Shown here piece after piece: positions 1 through 6,342 of a stretch of 23,551 nucleotides of DNA. The stretch's first letter is position 1. Every line of letters begins with the position of its first letter. The translations under genes and the position numbers were made by a program. The stretch covers positions 1 to 23,551 of the forward strand of contig DASYYE010000248.1 in NCBI GenBank assembly GCA_035946955.1, in the 5' to 3' direction. The notes below the pieces were generated by a model. That model was not told the DNA's origin and ran no database searches. It saw only the letters and a program-made list of their open reading frames with translations. The stretch comes from DASYYE01 sp035946955. GTDB lineage: Bacteria; Actinomycetota; Actinomycetes; Streptosporangiales; Streptosporangiaceae.

Positions 1-125
1 GCTGGTCGTCCAGACTGCGAGGCGGGCGCTTGGAGAGCCCGGCTCGGCCGGGTCGCTGTAGGTCGGCCAGGAACATGCGTTGATTATCCCGAGGATCGCG
101 AGCCTGTGGGCACGGGGCGCGCCGC

Positions 126-137
126 TAAACTCCAGAC
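126..137 (+). promoter_or_regulatory. Probable leaderless promoter -10 element
   Basis: The hexamer TAAACT (126-131) lies six bases before the ATG at 138, and no Shine-Dalgarno site precedes that ATG. This spacing fits transcription starting at or next to the start codon, common in actinomycetes. I see no convincing -35 box. I recognise no gene in the first 125 bases. Confidence 0.45.
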
Positions 138-569
138 ATGCCCGGCTCTGCGCGATGGTCCCGGTGGGGGTTCGTGCTCTACCCCCGCTGGGTTGCCTGG
201 CACCTGTTCGTCGCCGGGTCGATCTGGGGCATGCTGGCCCTGGGCGACTGGCAGCTGCACCGCGCCGAGTCCGGGAACTCACTGAGCTGGGCCTACACTT
301 TCGAGTGGCCGTTCTTCGCCATCATGGCGGTGGTCTTCTGGGTGAAGACGCTCCGCGACGAGGCGAACCCGCGCGAAGCCCCGGGGACGGAGCCGGAAGT
401 GCCCCTCCCGGCCGGGGCGTCGGCACCGGCCAAGGTCAACGCCGGGGCCGTGCCGGCAGCGGACGGCGAGGCCAGCGACGAGGACCAGGAGCTCGCGGCC
501 TACAACGCCTACCTGGCGCGGCTGCACCAGGAAGTCAAAGGCCACGGCCGCTGGCACGGGTTCCGCTAG
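138..569 (+). CDS. Small membrane protein of unknown function
   Basis: This 143-residue protein has two hydrophobic segments, at roughly residues 18-38 (WVAWHLFVAGSIWGM region) and 50-70 (EWPFFAIMAVVFWVK region). They are followed by a hydrophilic tail rich in Ala, Pro, Glu and Asp, probably cytoplasmic. I do not recognise a characterised family. The first segment, with LGDWQLHR, superficially recalls the N-terminus of SURF1-type proteins, but the rest does not match. It lies 35 bases upstream of a DUF3817-like membrane protein in the same direction and is probably co-transcribed with it. The ATG at 138 is chosen because a -10-like hexamer sits six bases upstream and the hydrophobic segment follows at once. 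A longer overlapping frame from 80 is low-complexity and looks like a shadow. Confidence 0.75.
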   Translation: MPGSARWSRWGFVLYPRWVAWHLFVAGSIWGMLALGDWQLHRAESGNSLSWAYTFEWPFFAIMAVVFWVKTLRDEANPREAPGTEPEVPLPAGASAPAKVNAGAVPAADGEASDEDQELAAYNAYLARLHQEVKGHGRWHGFR

Positions 570-604
570 AGCGTGGCTCGCAGATCAAGATGGAGGTGGG
601 TTGA

Positions 605-964
605 GTGCGCCTGAACGTGGCCCTGTACCGGGTGATGGCCTATGTGACCGGTGTGGTGCTCATCGTGCTGTGCGTGCTGGCCATCCTGCAGGTCGCCATC
701 AACGACGCTGGCCTGGTCAACGTGGTCGGCACCGTCCACGGCCTGCTCTACATCGTCTACCTCCTCATCAGCTACCCCCTCGCCCGGCGGCTGCGGCTGC
801 GCATCCCGGCTACGGTCGCGATGCTGCTGGCGGGGACCGTGCCGGTCATGACCTTCGTGGTCGAGCGCCGCATCTCCCACCGCTACATCAACCCGGCGCT
901 GGCCAAGGAGCAGGACAGTGCCCCGGCCGGGCGGGCTCAGGCTGCCGGCCAGCAGTCACGGTAA
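605..964 (+). CDS. DUF3817-like integral membrane protein
   Basis: A 119-residue protein with three predicted membrane segments (about residues 8-30, 38-58 and 66-86) and a short charged C-terminus. The pattern of VGTVHGLLYIVYLL followed by RIPATVAMLLAGTVPVMTFVVERR resembles the DUF3817 family of small actinobacterial membrane proteins, whose function is unknown. The start is GTG at 605, supported by GGAGGT at 592-597, seven bases upstream. It follows the preceding membrane-protein gene by 35 bases, so the two probably form a transcription unit. The family call rests on recall of its sequence pattern and was not checked by search. Confidence 0.8.
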   Translation: MRLNVALYRVMAYVTGVVLIVLCVLAILQVAINDAGLVNVVGTVHGLLYIVYLLISYPLARRLRLRIPATVAMLLAGTVPVMTFVVERRISHRYINPALAKEQDSAPAGRAQAAGQQSR

Positions 965-1001
965 CGGTCCGTAAACGTTTGTCAGCGGGGCACCACGAGT
1001 T

Positions 1002-1037
1002 CGCATACTGGTCTCACAGTCAGCGCATACTCACAGT
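1002..1037 (+). promoter_or_regulatory. Direct repeats and probable leaderless promoter of the phosphodiesterase gene
   Basis: CGCATACT occurs at 1002-1009 and again at 1024-1031, 22 bases apart, which is about two helical turns. CTCACAGT also occurs twice (1013-1020 and 1030-1037). The second CATACT (1026-1031) is seven bases before the ATG at 1039 and could be a -10 box for a leaderless transcript. The repeats could bind a regulator across the promoter. No protein can be assigned. Confidence 0.4.
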
Positions 1038-1038
1038 T

Positions 1039-1911
1039 ATGACGACCGCCTTCCTCGACCGTCCTGGACCGCTCGCGTTCGCGCACCGGGGCGGGGCGGC
1101 GCATGCGCCTGAGAACTCCTGGCGTGCCTTCCAGCACGCGGTGGACCAGGGCTACGAGTACCTGGAGACGGACGTCCAGGCCACCGCCGACGGGGTGCTC
1201 ATCGCCTTCCACGACCGGACCCTCACCCGGGTCACCGGCGTCCCGGGCCGGATCGCGCGGCTGAAGTACGCCGAGATCGCGGACGCCCGGATCGACGGGA
1301 CAGAGCCCATCCCGCTGATGGAAGACCTGCTGTCCGCCTGGCCAACGGCCAGGTTCAACATCGACGTGAAGGACGCGGGGGCCATCGAGCCGCTCGCCGC
1401 GGTGCTCCACCGCACCAATGCCTGGGACCGGGTCTGCGTGGTCTCGTTCTCCTACACCCGGCTCCGCGCGACCAGGCGGGCCCTTGGCAGGCCGGTGTGC
1501 ATGGCGGCCTCGCCCTTCGGCAACGCGGTCGTGCGCTTCGGCCCGCGCAGCCAGGGAGCGTCTGTGGGCCCGCACCGGCCCGGCGGTACCGCGCCGGCCC
1601 CGCCGGCCGACCCCGCCCGCCCGCGGGCCGCCGGTGCCGCGGCTCCCGCCCGGCGCATGGCGGCGTGGCTGGACCGGACCTGGATGCGGTGCACCCAGAT
1701 CCCGGTGTCAGTGGCCACGGAACCATTCCTCGCCCGGGCGCATGCCCTGGGCCTGCCGGTCCACGTCTGGACGGTCAATGACCGCCCCACCATGGAGCGC
1801 CTGCTCGACATGGGTGTGGACGGGATCATGACCGACGAGACCCAGACACTGCGTGAAGTCCTCCAGGCGCGGGGACAGTGGCGCCCAGGGACAGTGGCAC
1901 CCGCGCTGTGA
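1039..1911 (+). CDS. Glycerophosphodiester phosphodiesterase
   Basis: This 290-residue enzyme should hydrolyse glycerophosphodiesters, the deacylation products of phospholipids, to sn-glycerol 3-phosphate and an alcohol. The GDPD-family signature is at the N-terminus: HRG at residues 16-18, PENS, the metal-ligand pair E43 and D45 (LETDVQ), and H58-D59 in FHDRTLTR. The barrel closes with PVHVWTVND and GVDGIMTDE near the C-terminus. No signal peptide is visible, so it is probably cytoplasmic. Residues about 170-215 are an Ala/Pro/Arg-rich stretch that looks poorly conserved and may be a loop insertion. The ATG at 1039 is preferred because the HRG motif normally lies close to the N-terminus. The frame is open back to 601, but that part is low-complexity and overlaps the DUF3817-like gene. 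Confidence 0.88.
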   Translation: MTTAFLDRPGPLAFAHRGGAAHAPENSWRAFQHAVDQGYEYLETDVQATADGVLIAFHDRTLTRVTGVPGRIARLKYAEIADARIDGTEPIPLMEDLLSAWPTARFNIDVKDAGAIEPLAAVLHRTNAWDRVCVVSFSYTRLRATRRALGRPVCMAASPFGNAVVRFGPRSQGASVGPHRPGGTAPAPPADPARPRAAGAAAPARRMAAWLDRTWMRCTQIPVSVATEPFLARAHALGLPVHVWTVNDRPTMERLLDMGVDGIMTDETQTLREVLQARGQWRPGTVAPAL

Positions 1912-1955
1912 GGGATAGCTCACTGTGCCCGGCGCGGTTGGAATCGGGCCATAGT

Positions 1956-1982
1956 GGGAATCTTGTCCGGGAACCCAGCGTT
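1956..1982 (+). promoter_or_regulatory. SigR/SigH-type promoter of rbpA
   Basis: GGGAAT at 1956-1961 and GTT at 1980-1982 are separated by exactly 18 bases. This matches the GGGAAT-N18-GTT consensus of promoters read by the thiol-oxidative-stress sigma factor SigR (SigH in mycobacteria). rbpA is a known SigR target in Streptomyces coelicolor, which supports the assignment. Transcription would begin around 1988-1991, giving a leader of about 30 bases. Confidence 0.75.
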
Positions 1983-2021
1983 GTCAAGTGAAAGGCTGAC
2001 CTGCCCAGGAGGCAACGCCAC

Positions 2022-2408
2022 ATGGCCGAACGCGCACTTCGTGGCACCCGTCTCGGAGCCACGAGCTATGAGAACGACCGCAACACCGACCTGGCCCCGC
2101 GCCAGGAGATAGGTTTCGACTGCCCTCAGGGACACCACTTTAGCGTGCCGTTCGCTGCAGAGGCCGAAGTTCCTACCACCTGGGAGTGCCGTGTCTGCGG
2201 AGCGGTCGCGCACACGTCCCAGGGTGACCTGCCGGCTCCGCGGAAGGTGAAGCCGCCGCGCAGTCACTGGGACATGCTGCGGGAACGCCGCTCCATCGCC
2301 GACCTGGAGCAGGTGCTCGCCGAACGGCTGGCCCTGATCAGGGGTGAACGCGAGGACGCCACCGTCCAGACTGCGAAGCAGTCACGCGGCCAGCGTAAGA
2401 GCGCCTAG
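2022..2408 (+). CDS. rbpA: RNA polymerase-binding protein RbpA
   Basis: RbpA is an actinobacterial RNA polymerase accessory protein. It contacts the principal sigma factor and core enzyme, stabilises open complexes and influences rifampicin tolerance. The 128-residue product matches the family from its first residues (MAERALRGTRLGATSYENDR). The central zinc-binding core has Cys34, His38/His39, Cys56 and Cys59 (DCPQGHHF and ECRVCG). A basic linker (RKVKPPRSH) follows, then the helical sigma-interaction region (WDMLRERRSIADLEQVLAERL). The ATG at 2022 is set by AGGAGG at 2008-2013, eight bases upstream. A SigR-type promoter precedes the gene, so induction by disulfide stress is likely. The neighbouring phosphodiesterase and the convergent ppm1 match a recurring actinobacterial gene order. 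Confidence 0.97.
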   Translation: MAERALRGTRLGATSYENDRNTDLAPRQEIGFDCPQGHHFSVPFAAEAEVPTTWECRVCGAVAHTSQGDLPAPRKVKPPRSHWDMLRERRSIADLEQVLAERLALIRGEREDATVQTAKQSRGQRKSA

Positions 2409-2461
2409 GGCTGTTCCCTGGCCAGAACCCCTGCCGCGGGTGCGCGATAGCCGCGCGCCCA

Positions 2462-2479
2462 CAGCCGGGGTGGCGGCTG
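2462..2479. terminator. Weak hairpin between convergent rbpA and ppm1
   Basis: CAGCCG (2462-2467) and CGGCTG (2474-2479) form a 6-bp stem with a 6-base loop in the 78-base gap between the convergent genes. There is no T-run. Position and symmetry allow a bidirectional terminator, but the stem is short. Confidence 0.35.
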
Positions 2480-2486
2480 GGGACGG

Positions 2487-3233
2487 TCAGGCCGGCTTCT
2501 GCGCCCGCCAGCGGCGGGTGAGGCCCCACAGGCCGACCCGCCAGAACGCCTCCGCCACGATGGCCCTGCTCATCTTGGATGAGCCGTGGACGCGCTCGAC
2601 AAAGGTGATCGGGACTTCCACGACCTTCATCCCGGCCCGGACGGTCCGCCAGGCGAGGTCCACCTGGAAGCAGTACCCCTGGGACTGGACCTGGTCGAGT
2701 CCGAGGCGGCGCAGGGTAGAGGCACGGTATGCGCGGTACCCACCGGTCGCGTCCTTCAGCTTGAGGCCGAGGGCCAGCCGGACGTAGAGGTTGCCGCCAC
2801 GCGACAGCACCAGCCGCGACTTGGGCCAGTTGAGCACCTCGCCGCCGGGCACGTAACGCGACCCGAGCACCAGGTCCGCGCCGGCGAGCGCGGCCAGCAG
2901 CTTGGGGAGTTCCTCCGGCCGGTGGGAGCCGTCGGCGTCCATCTCGACCGCCGCGTCATACCCCTGTTCCAGTGCCCAGCCGAAACCCGCGATGTACGCC
3001 GCACCCAGCCCCGCCTTGCCGGCCCGGTGCATCACATGCACGTGGGCGTCGTCGGCGGCCAGCTTGTCCGCGACCTCCCCGGTCCCGTCCGGGCTGTTGT
3101 CGTCTACCACGAGCAGGTCCACATCGGGCACTGACTCACGCACACGGGCGACGATGGCCTCGATGTTCGCGCGCTCGTTATAGGTGGGCACGATCACTGC
3201 CACCCGGCCGACTCCGGGGTCGCGGACTTCCAT
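2487..3233 (-). CDS. ppm1: Polyprenol monophosphomannose synthase (Ppm1/Dpm1 type)
   Basis: This GT2-family enzyme transfers mannose from GDP-mannose to polyprenyl phosphate at the cytoplasmic membrane face. It thus supplies the lipid-linked mannose donor for protein O-mannosylation and mannosylated glycolipids. The 248-residue product starts with the nucleotide-sugar fold (VAVIVPTYNERANI, then VVDDNSPDGTG) and has the metal-binding EMDADGSH. It continues with LVLGSRYVPGG, KDATGGYRAYR and QGYCFQVDLAWR, all typical of the Ppm1 catalytic domain. No Lnt-like acyltransferase domain is fused, unlike Mycobacterium tuberculosis Ppm1. The ATG at 3233 is chosen because the conserved fold begins about 10 residues later. 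The Shine-Dalgarno signal is poor, and the much longer open frame upstream lies antisense to the acetyl-CoA synthetase gene. Confidence 0.92.
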   Translation of the reverse strand: MEVRDPGVGRVAVIVPTYNERANIEAIVARVRESVPDVDLLVVDDNSPDGTGEVADKLAADDAHVHVMHRAGKAGLGAAYIAGFGWALEQGYDAAVEMDADGSHRPEELPKLLAALAGADLVLGSRYVPGGEVLNWPKSRLVLSRGGNLYVRLALGLKLKDATGGYRAYRASTLRRLGLDQVQSQGYCFQVDLAWRTVRAGMKVVEVPITFVERVHGSSKMSRAIVAEAFWRVGLWGLTRRWRAQKPA

Positions 3234-3406
3234 GCCACCAACTTTCTGAGTCTGGGACGGTCCTGCTCGGGCTCGGAGAGCCGGGCGCCCACGCACGGGC
3301 AGCCGTGAACGCACCTTGCAGGCTACCGCTGGCGGCCAGGTGTGCGGGTGACTCACGCGGCCTGTGCCGGTGCGCGCGAACCCTGCCGTCGCTGGGCAAA
3401 CGGCAC

Positions 3407-3436
3407 TGGTACGCGCCCTACGGCCAGCGCTAGGAT
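3407..3436 (+). promoter_or_regulatory. Candidate promoter of acsA
   Basis: TAGGAT (3431-3436) is a good actinomycete -10 hexamer. The partial -35 match TGGTAC (3407-3412) lies 18 bases upstream. It would give a 5' leader of about 65 bases before the ATG at 3507. The -35 match is weak. Confidence 0.4.
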
Positions 3437-3506
3437 TGATCCACTTTCCAGGCGGGCCTGTGTTGCAGGCGCTTTGGGCCGTCTTCTTCCACCCAGGAGG
3501 CAAGCG

Positions 3507-5630
3507 ATGGCAGACAGTCAAGAGGAGGCGGAGGTCGCGGAGGTCTCCGAAGCCCAGATCGCGGTGCACTGGCGCGAGGAGGAGTACATCCAGCCCCCCG
3601 AGTCGTTCGTCGCGCAGGCGAACGCGAAAGACCCCGCGATCCGTGAGCGGTTCAGCCCGGAGCACTTCCCCGAATGCTTCAAGGAGTACGCCGACCTGCT
3701 GGACTGGGACGAACCGTGGCACACCACGCTGGACACGAGCAACGCCCCGTTCTGGAAGTGGTTCGTGGGGGGCAAGCTGAACGCCTCGTACAACTGCGTG
3801 GACCGGCACGCGGCCGCCAACCCGGACAAGACCGCCATCATCTTCGTCCCTGAGCTCGAGTCCGACGAGACCGTTCACATCAGCTACCGCGACCTCCTCC
3901 GGCGCGTCAACGAGTTCGCGGCCCTGCTGCGTGACTTCGCCGGGCTGCGCGCCGGCGACCGGGTCACGCTCCACATGCCGATGGTTCTCGAGTTGCCGGT
4001 GACGATGCTCGCCTGCGCCCGCCTCGGCGTAATCCACTCGGAGGTGTTCGGTGGCTTCAGCGGGCACGCCTGTGGTACGCGCATCGCGGACTCCGGCAGC
4101 CATGTGCTGATCACGATGGACGGCTACTACCGCGCTGGTGACCTGATCGACCACAAGGTCAAGGCCGACGAGGCACTGGAGGAGGCGGCCAAGGAAGGCC
4201 AGGACGTGGACAAAGTGCTCGTCTGGCGGCGCCACCCTGGCTCCTACGCATCGCAGACCCCGATGGTCGAGGGCCGGGACTTCTTCGTCGATGAACTCTT
4301 GCCAGAGCACCAGGGGACGACCGTCGCACCGGTGTCGATGCCCGCCGAGGCACCACTGTTCCTCATGTACACGTCCGGTACGACCGGCCGCCCCAAGGGC
4401 TGCCAGCACTCGACCGGCGGGTACATGTCATACGTCGCCGGCACGTCCAAGTACTACCAGGACATACACCCCGATGACGTGTACTGGTGCATGGCTGACA
4501 TCGGCTGGATCACCGGGCACTCCTACATCGTGTACGGCCCACTGGCGCTCGGCACCACCACCGTGGTCTATGAGGGGGTGCCGAACTACCCCGACGGCGG
4601 GCGGCCGTGGCGGATCGCGGAGAAGCTGGGGGTGAAGATCTTCCACACCTCGCCGACCGCCATCCGCATGCTGCGCAAGGTCGGCCCCGAGGAGCCCAGG
4701 AAGTACAACCACCACTTCAAGCACATGACCACCGTGGGCGAGCCGATCGAGCCCGAGGTGTGGCGCTGGTACTACACAGAGGTCGGAAAGGGTGAGGCGG
4801 TCATCGTCGACACCTGGTGGCAGACCGAGAACGGCGGCTTCCTGGGCAGTACGCTGCCCGCTCTGGAGCCGATGAAGCCGGGGAGTTGCGGCCCTGGTGT
4901 GCTCGGGATCTACCCGGTCATCTACGACGAGGACGGCAATGAGGTGCCCAAGGGCAGCGGGAAGGCGGGCAACATCTGCATCCGCAACCCGTGGCCGGGC
5001 ATCTTCCAGACGATCTGGGGCGACCCGGACCGGTTCGTGGCGACCTACTACCAGAAGTACAACAAGGACCCAGGCAGCAAGGATTGGCGGGACTGGCCCT
5101 ACTTCGCCAACGACGGGGCCGTGCAGGCGGCCGACGGCTACTTCCGGATCCTCGGCCGCGTGGACGACGTGATCAACGTCGCTGGGCACCGGCTCGGCAC
5201 CAAGGAGCTGGAGTCGGCCGCGCTGACCGTGCCCGAGGTCGCGGAGGCGGCTGCCGTACCCGTCATGGACGAACTGCGTGGCCGGGCCGTGGAGATGTAC
5301 ATCGCGCTCAAGCCGGGCTTCAGCCCGGGTGAGGAGATGGGGGACAAGGTCAGGAAGGCGATCGAGGTCGAGATCGGCAAGATCGCACGGCCGAGGAACG
5401 TGTGGATCGTGGCGGACATGCCCAAGACCCGCTCGGGCAAGATCATGCGCCGGGTCATCGCCTCGGTGTCCAACTTCACCGATGTCGGCGACGTCACCAC
5501 GCTGGCCAACCCCGAGGTCGTCGAGACCATCCGCCACCACGTGCAGAGCTCAAAGGTGGCCAGCGGCGACGTGCCGCGTGAGCTGTCCGAGGCCGAGCGC
5601 GAGGAAATCGAGCGGTTCGGCAACGAGTAG
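3507..5630 (+). CDS. acsA: Acetyl-CoA synthetase, AMP-forming
   Basis: The enzyme activates acetate (possibly also propionate) with ATP and CoA through an acyl-adenylate. The 707-residue protein has the N-terminal acetyl-CoA synthetase region (FWKWFVGGKLNASYNCVDRH) and the phosphate-binding loop YTSGTTGRPKG from residue 288. The motif DTWWQTENGG (435-444) keeps the Trp that limits the acyl pocket to short acids in characterised enzymes. The C-terminal KTRSGKIMRR contains Lys645, the catalytic lysine that is acetylated reversibly in this family. The length is slightly above the usual 650 or so, because of an acidic N-terminal tail and a polar C-terminal tail. The start ATG has AGGAGG at 3495-3500, six bases upstream. 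A related short-chain acyl-CoA synthetase role cannot be excluded from sequence alone. Confidence 0.92.
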   Translation: MADSQEEAEVAEVSEAQIAVHWREEEYIQPPESFVAQANAKDPAIRERFSPEHFPECFKEYADLLDWDEPWHTTLDTSNAPFWKWFVGGKLNASYNCVDRHAAANPDKTAIIFVPELESDETVHISYRDLLRRVNEFAALLRDFAGLRAGDRVTLHMPMVLELPVTMLACARLGVIHSEVFGGFSGHACGTRIADSGSHVLITMDGYYRAGDLIDHKVKADEALEEAAKEGQDVDKVLVWRRHPGSYASQTPMVEGRDFFVDELLPEHQGTTVAPVSMPAEAPLFLMYTSGTTGRPKGCQHSTGGYMSYVAGTSKYYQDIHPDDVYWCMADIGWITGHSYIVYGPLALGTTTVVYEGVPNYPDGGRPWRIAEKLGVKIFHTSPTAIRMLRKVGPEEPRKYNHHFKHMTTVGEPIEPEVWRWYYTEVGKGEAVIVDTWWQTENGGFLGSTLPALEPMKPGSCGPGVLGIYPVIYDEDGNEVPKGSGKAGNICIRNPWPGIFQTIWGDPDRFVATYYQKYNKDPGSKDWRDWPYFANDGAVQAADGYFRILGRVDDVINVAGHRLGTKELESAALTVPEVAEAAAVPVMDELRGRAVEMYIALKPGFSPGEEMGDKVRKAIEVEIGKIARPRNVWIVADMPKTRSGKIMRRVIASVSNFTDVGDVTTLANPEVVETIRHHVQSSKVASGDVPRELSEAEREEIERFGNE

Positions 5631-5634
5631 CAGC

Positions 5635-5740
5635 GCCCCTGTGACGCCCCAGCTCCCATGATCGCGGTGGAATTTACTGCGCATAGCAGTACAAACAACC
5701 GCGATCATGGGAGTGAGGGGTGCCCTCAGGTCACAGGGGC
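5635..5740. terminator. Large nested palindrome between convergent acsA and the TetR gene
   Basis: Three inverted repeats are nested. The outer arms GCCCCTGTGAC (5635-5645) and GTCACAGGGGC (5730-5740) match over 11 bp. The middle arms CTCCCATGATCGCGGT (5653-5668) and ACCGCGATCATGGGAG (5698-5713) match over 16 bp. The inner arms TACTGC (5675-5680) and GCAGTA (5686-5691) have a 5-base loop. It begins five bases after the acsA stop, and its outer right arm contains the TetR stop codon. It can therefore fold in both transcripts and serve as a bidirectional terminator. It may also be a dispersed palindromic element. Confidence 0.7.
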
Positions 5741-6342
5741 AGGCCGGCTTCGAGCAATTCCAGGCCCTGGTCGAAGTTCTGCCCGAACTTCTCCAGCTCG
5801 CCGTCAGCGGCGAACCAGGCCGTGACCGCGACTCCCACGACCGCGCCGGCCAGTGTCTGGACCGCGACGTCCGACGGGTCACGCCCGGCCCGCTCCGCCA
5901 CCGCCTGGGAGATCAGCCCGATCGTGCGGGCAAGCTCCTCCAGCATCCGGGCCCGCACGGCGGGGGTACGCATGCTCAGTTGCACGCTCTCCCGGGCGTT
6001 GGCCATCTCGTCGCTGGACAGCCCCGCGAAGGCCGTCCACATGGCTGCCCGCAGCGCGGCGATCGGGCTGAGGCCTGCTGGCTGCACCTTCAGCGCGTCG
6101 AACCAGGCCATGTCCATGTCGTCCTGGAGGACCACGTCCTCCTTGGTGGGGACGTACCGGAAGAACGTGCTCGGCGACACCTCGGCCGCGTCCGCGATCT
6201 GCTCCACCGTGGTGGCGTCATAGCCCTGCTCGCGGAAAAGCCGGAACGCGTGCTCCCGGATGGCAGCACGCGTCCTGGCCTTCTTGCGTTCGCGCAGCCC
6301 CTGGCGGGCCACGGGGGCCTGTTGGTCAGGCAACGCGTTCAT
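5731..6342 (-). CDS. TetR-family regulator of the adjacent exporter
   Basis: This 203-residue protein has the TetR helix-turn-helix at about residues 20-70 (RAAIREHAFRLFREQGYDATTVEQIADAAEVSPSTFFRYVPTKED in overlapping pieces). An all-helical ligand-binding domain of about 130 residues follows. Its ATG immediately follows the TAG of the MFS gene with no spacer, so the two are translated from one mRNA and are probably coupled. This order, exporter then regulator with a palindromic operator before the exporter, is that of a self-regulated drug- or metabolite-responsive efflux unit. The inducer cannot be predicted. Its own stop codon lies inside the outer arm of the palindrome at 5635-5740. Confidence 0.9.
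   Translation of the reverse strand: MNALPDQQAPVARQGLRERKKARTRAAIREHAFRLFREQGYDATTVEQIADAAEVSPSTFFRYVPTKEDVVLQDDMDMAWFDALKVQPAGLSPIAALRAAMWTAFAGLSSDEMANARESVQLSMRTPAVRARMLEELARTIGLISQAVAERAGRDPSDVAVQTLAGAVVGVAVTAWFAADGELEKFGQNFDQGLELLEAGLPL

Noticed and set aside
601..1038. N-terminal extension of the phosphodiesterase by 146 residues in the same open frame.
   Set aside because: It overlaps the DUF3817-like gene, has Arg/Ala/Gly low-complexity composition, and would place the HRG motif far from the N-terminus.
1550..1680. A frameshift in the centre of the phosphodiesterase.
   Set aside because: The region is Ala/Pro-rich and unlike family members I recall, but both flanks are in one frame and neither other frame restores recognisable family sequence, so a variable loop is simpler.
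3234..4409. Minus-strand extension of ppm1 into a 640-residue frame.
   Set aside because: The extra part lies antisense to acsA and is His/Val/Arg/Asp-rich with no domain; the GT2 fold begins at the ATG at 3233.
4428..5540. A 370-residue minus-strand frame inside acsA.
   Set aside because: His/Asp/Val-rich composition is typical of the antisense of GC-rich genes, and the plus strand encodes intact acetyl-CoA synthetase motifs.
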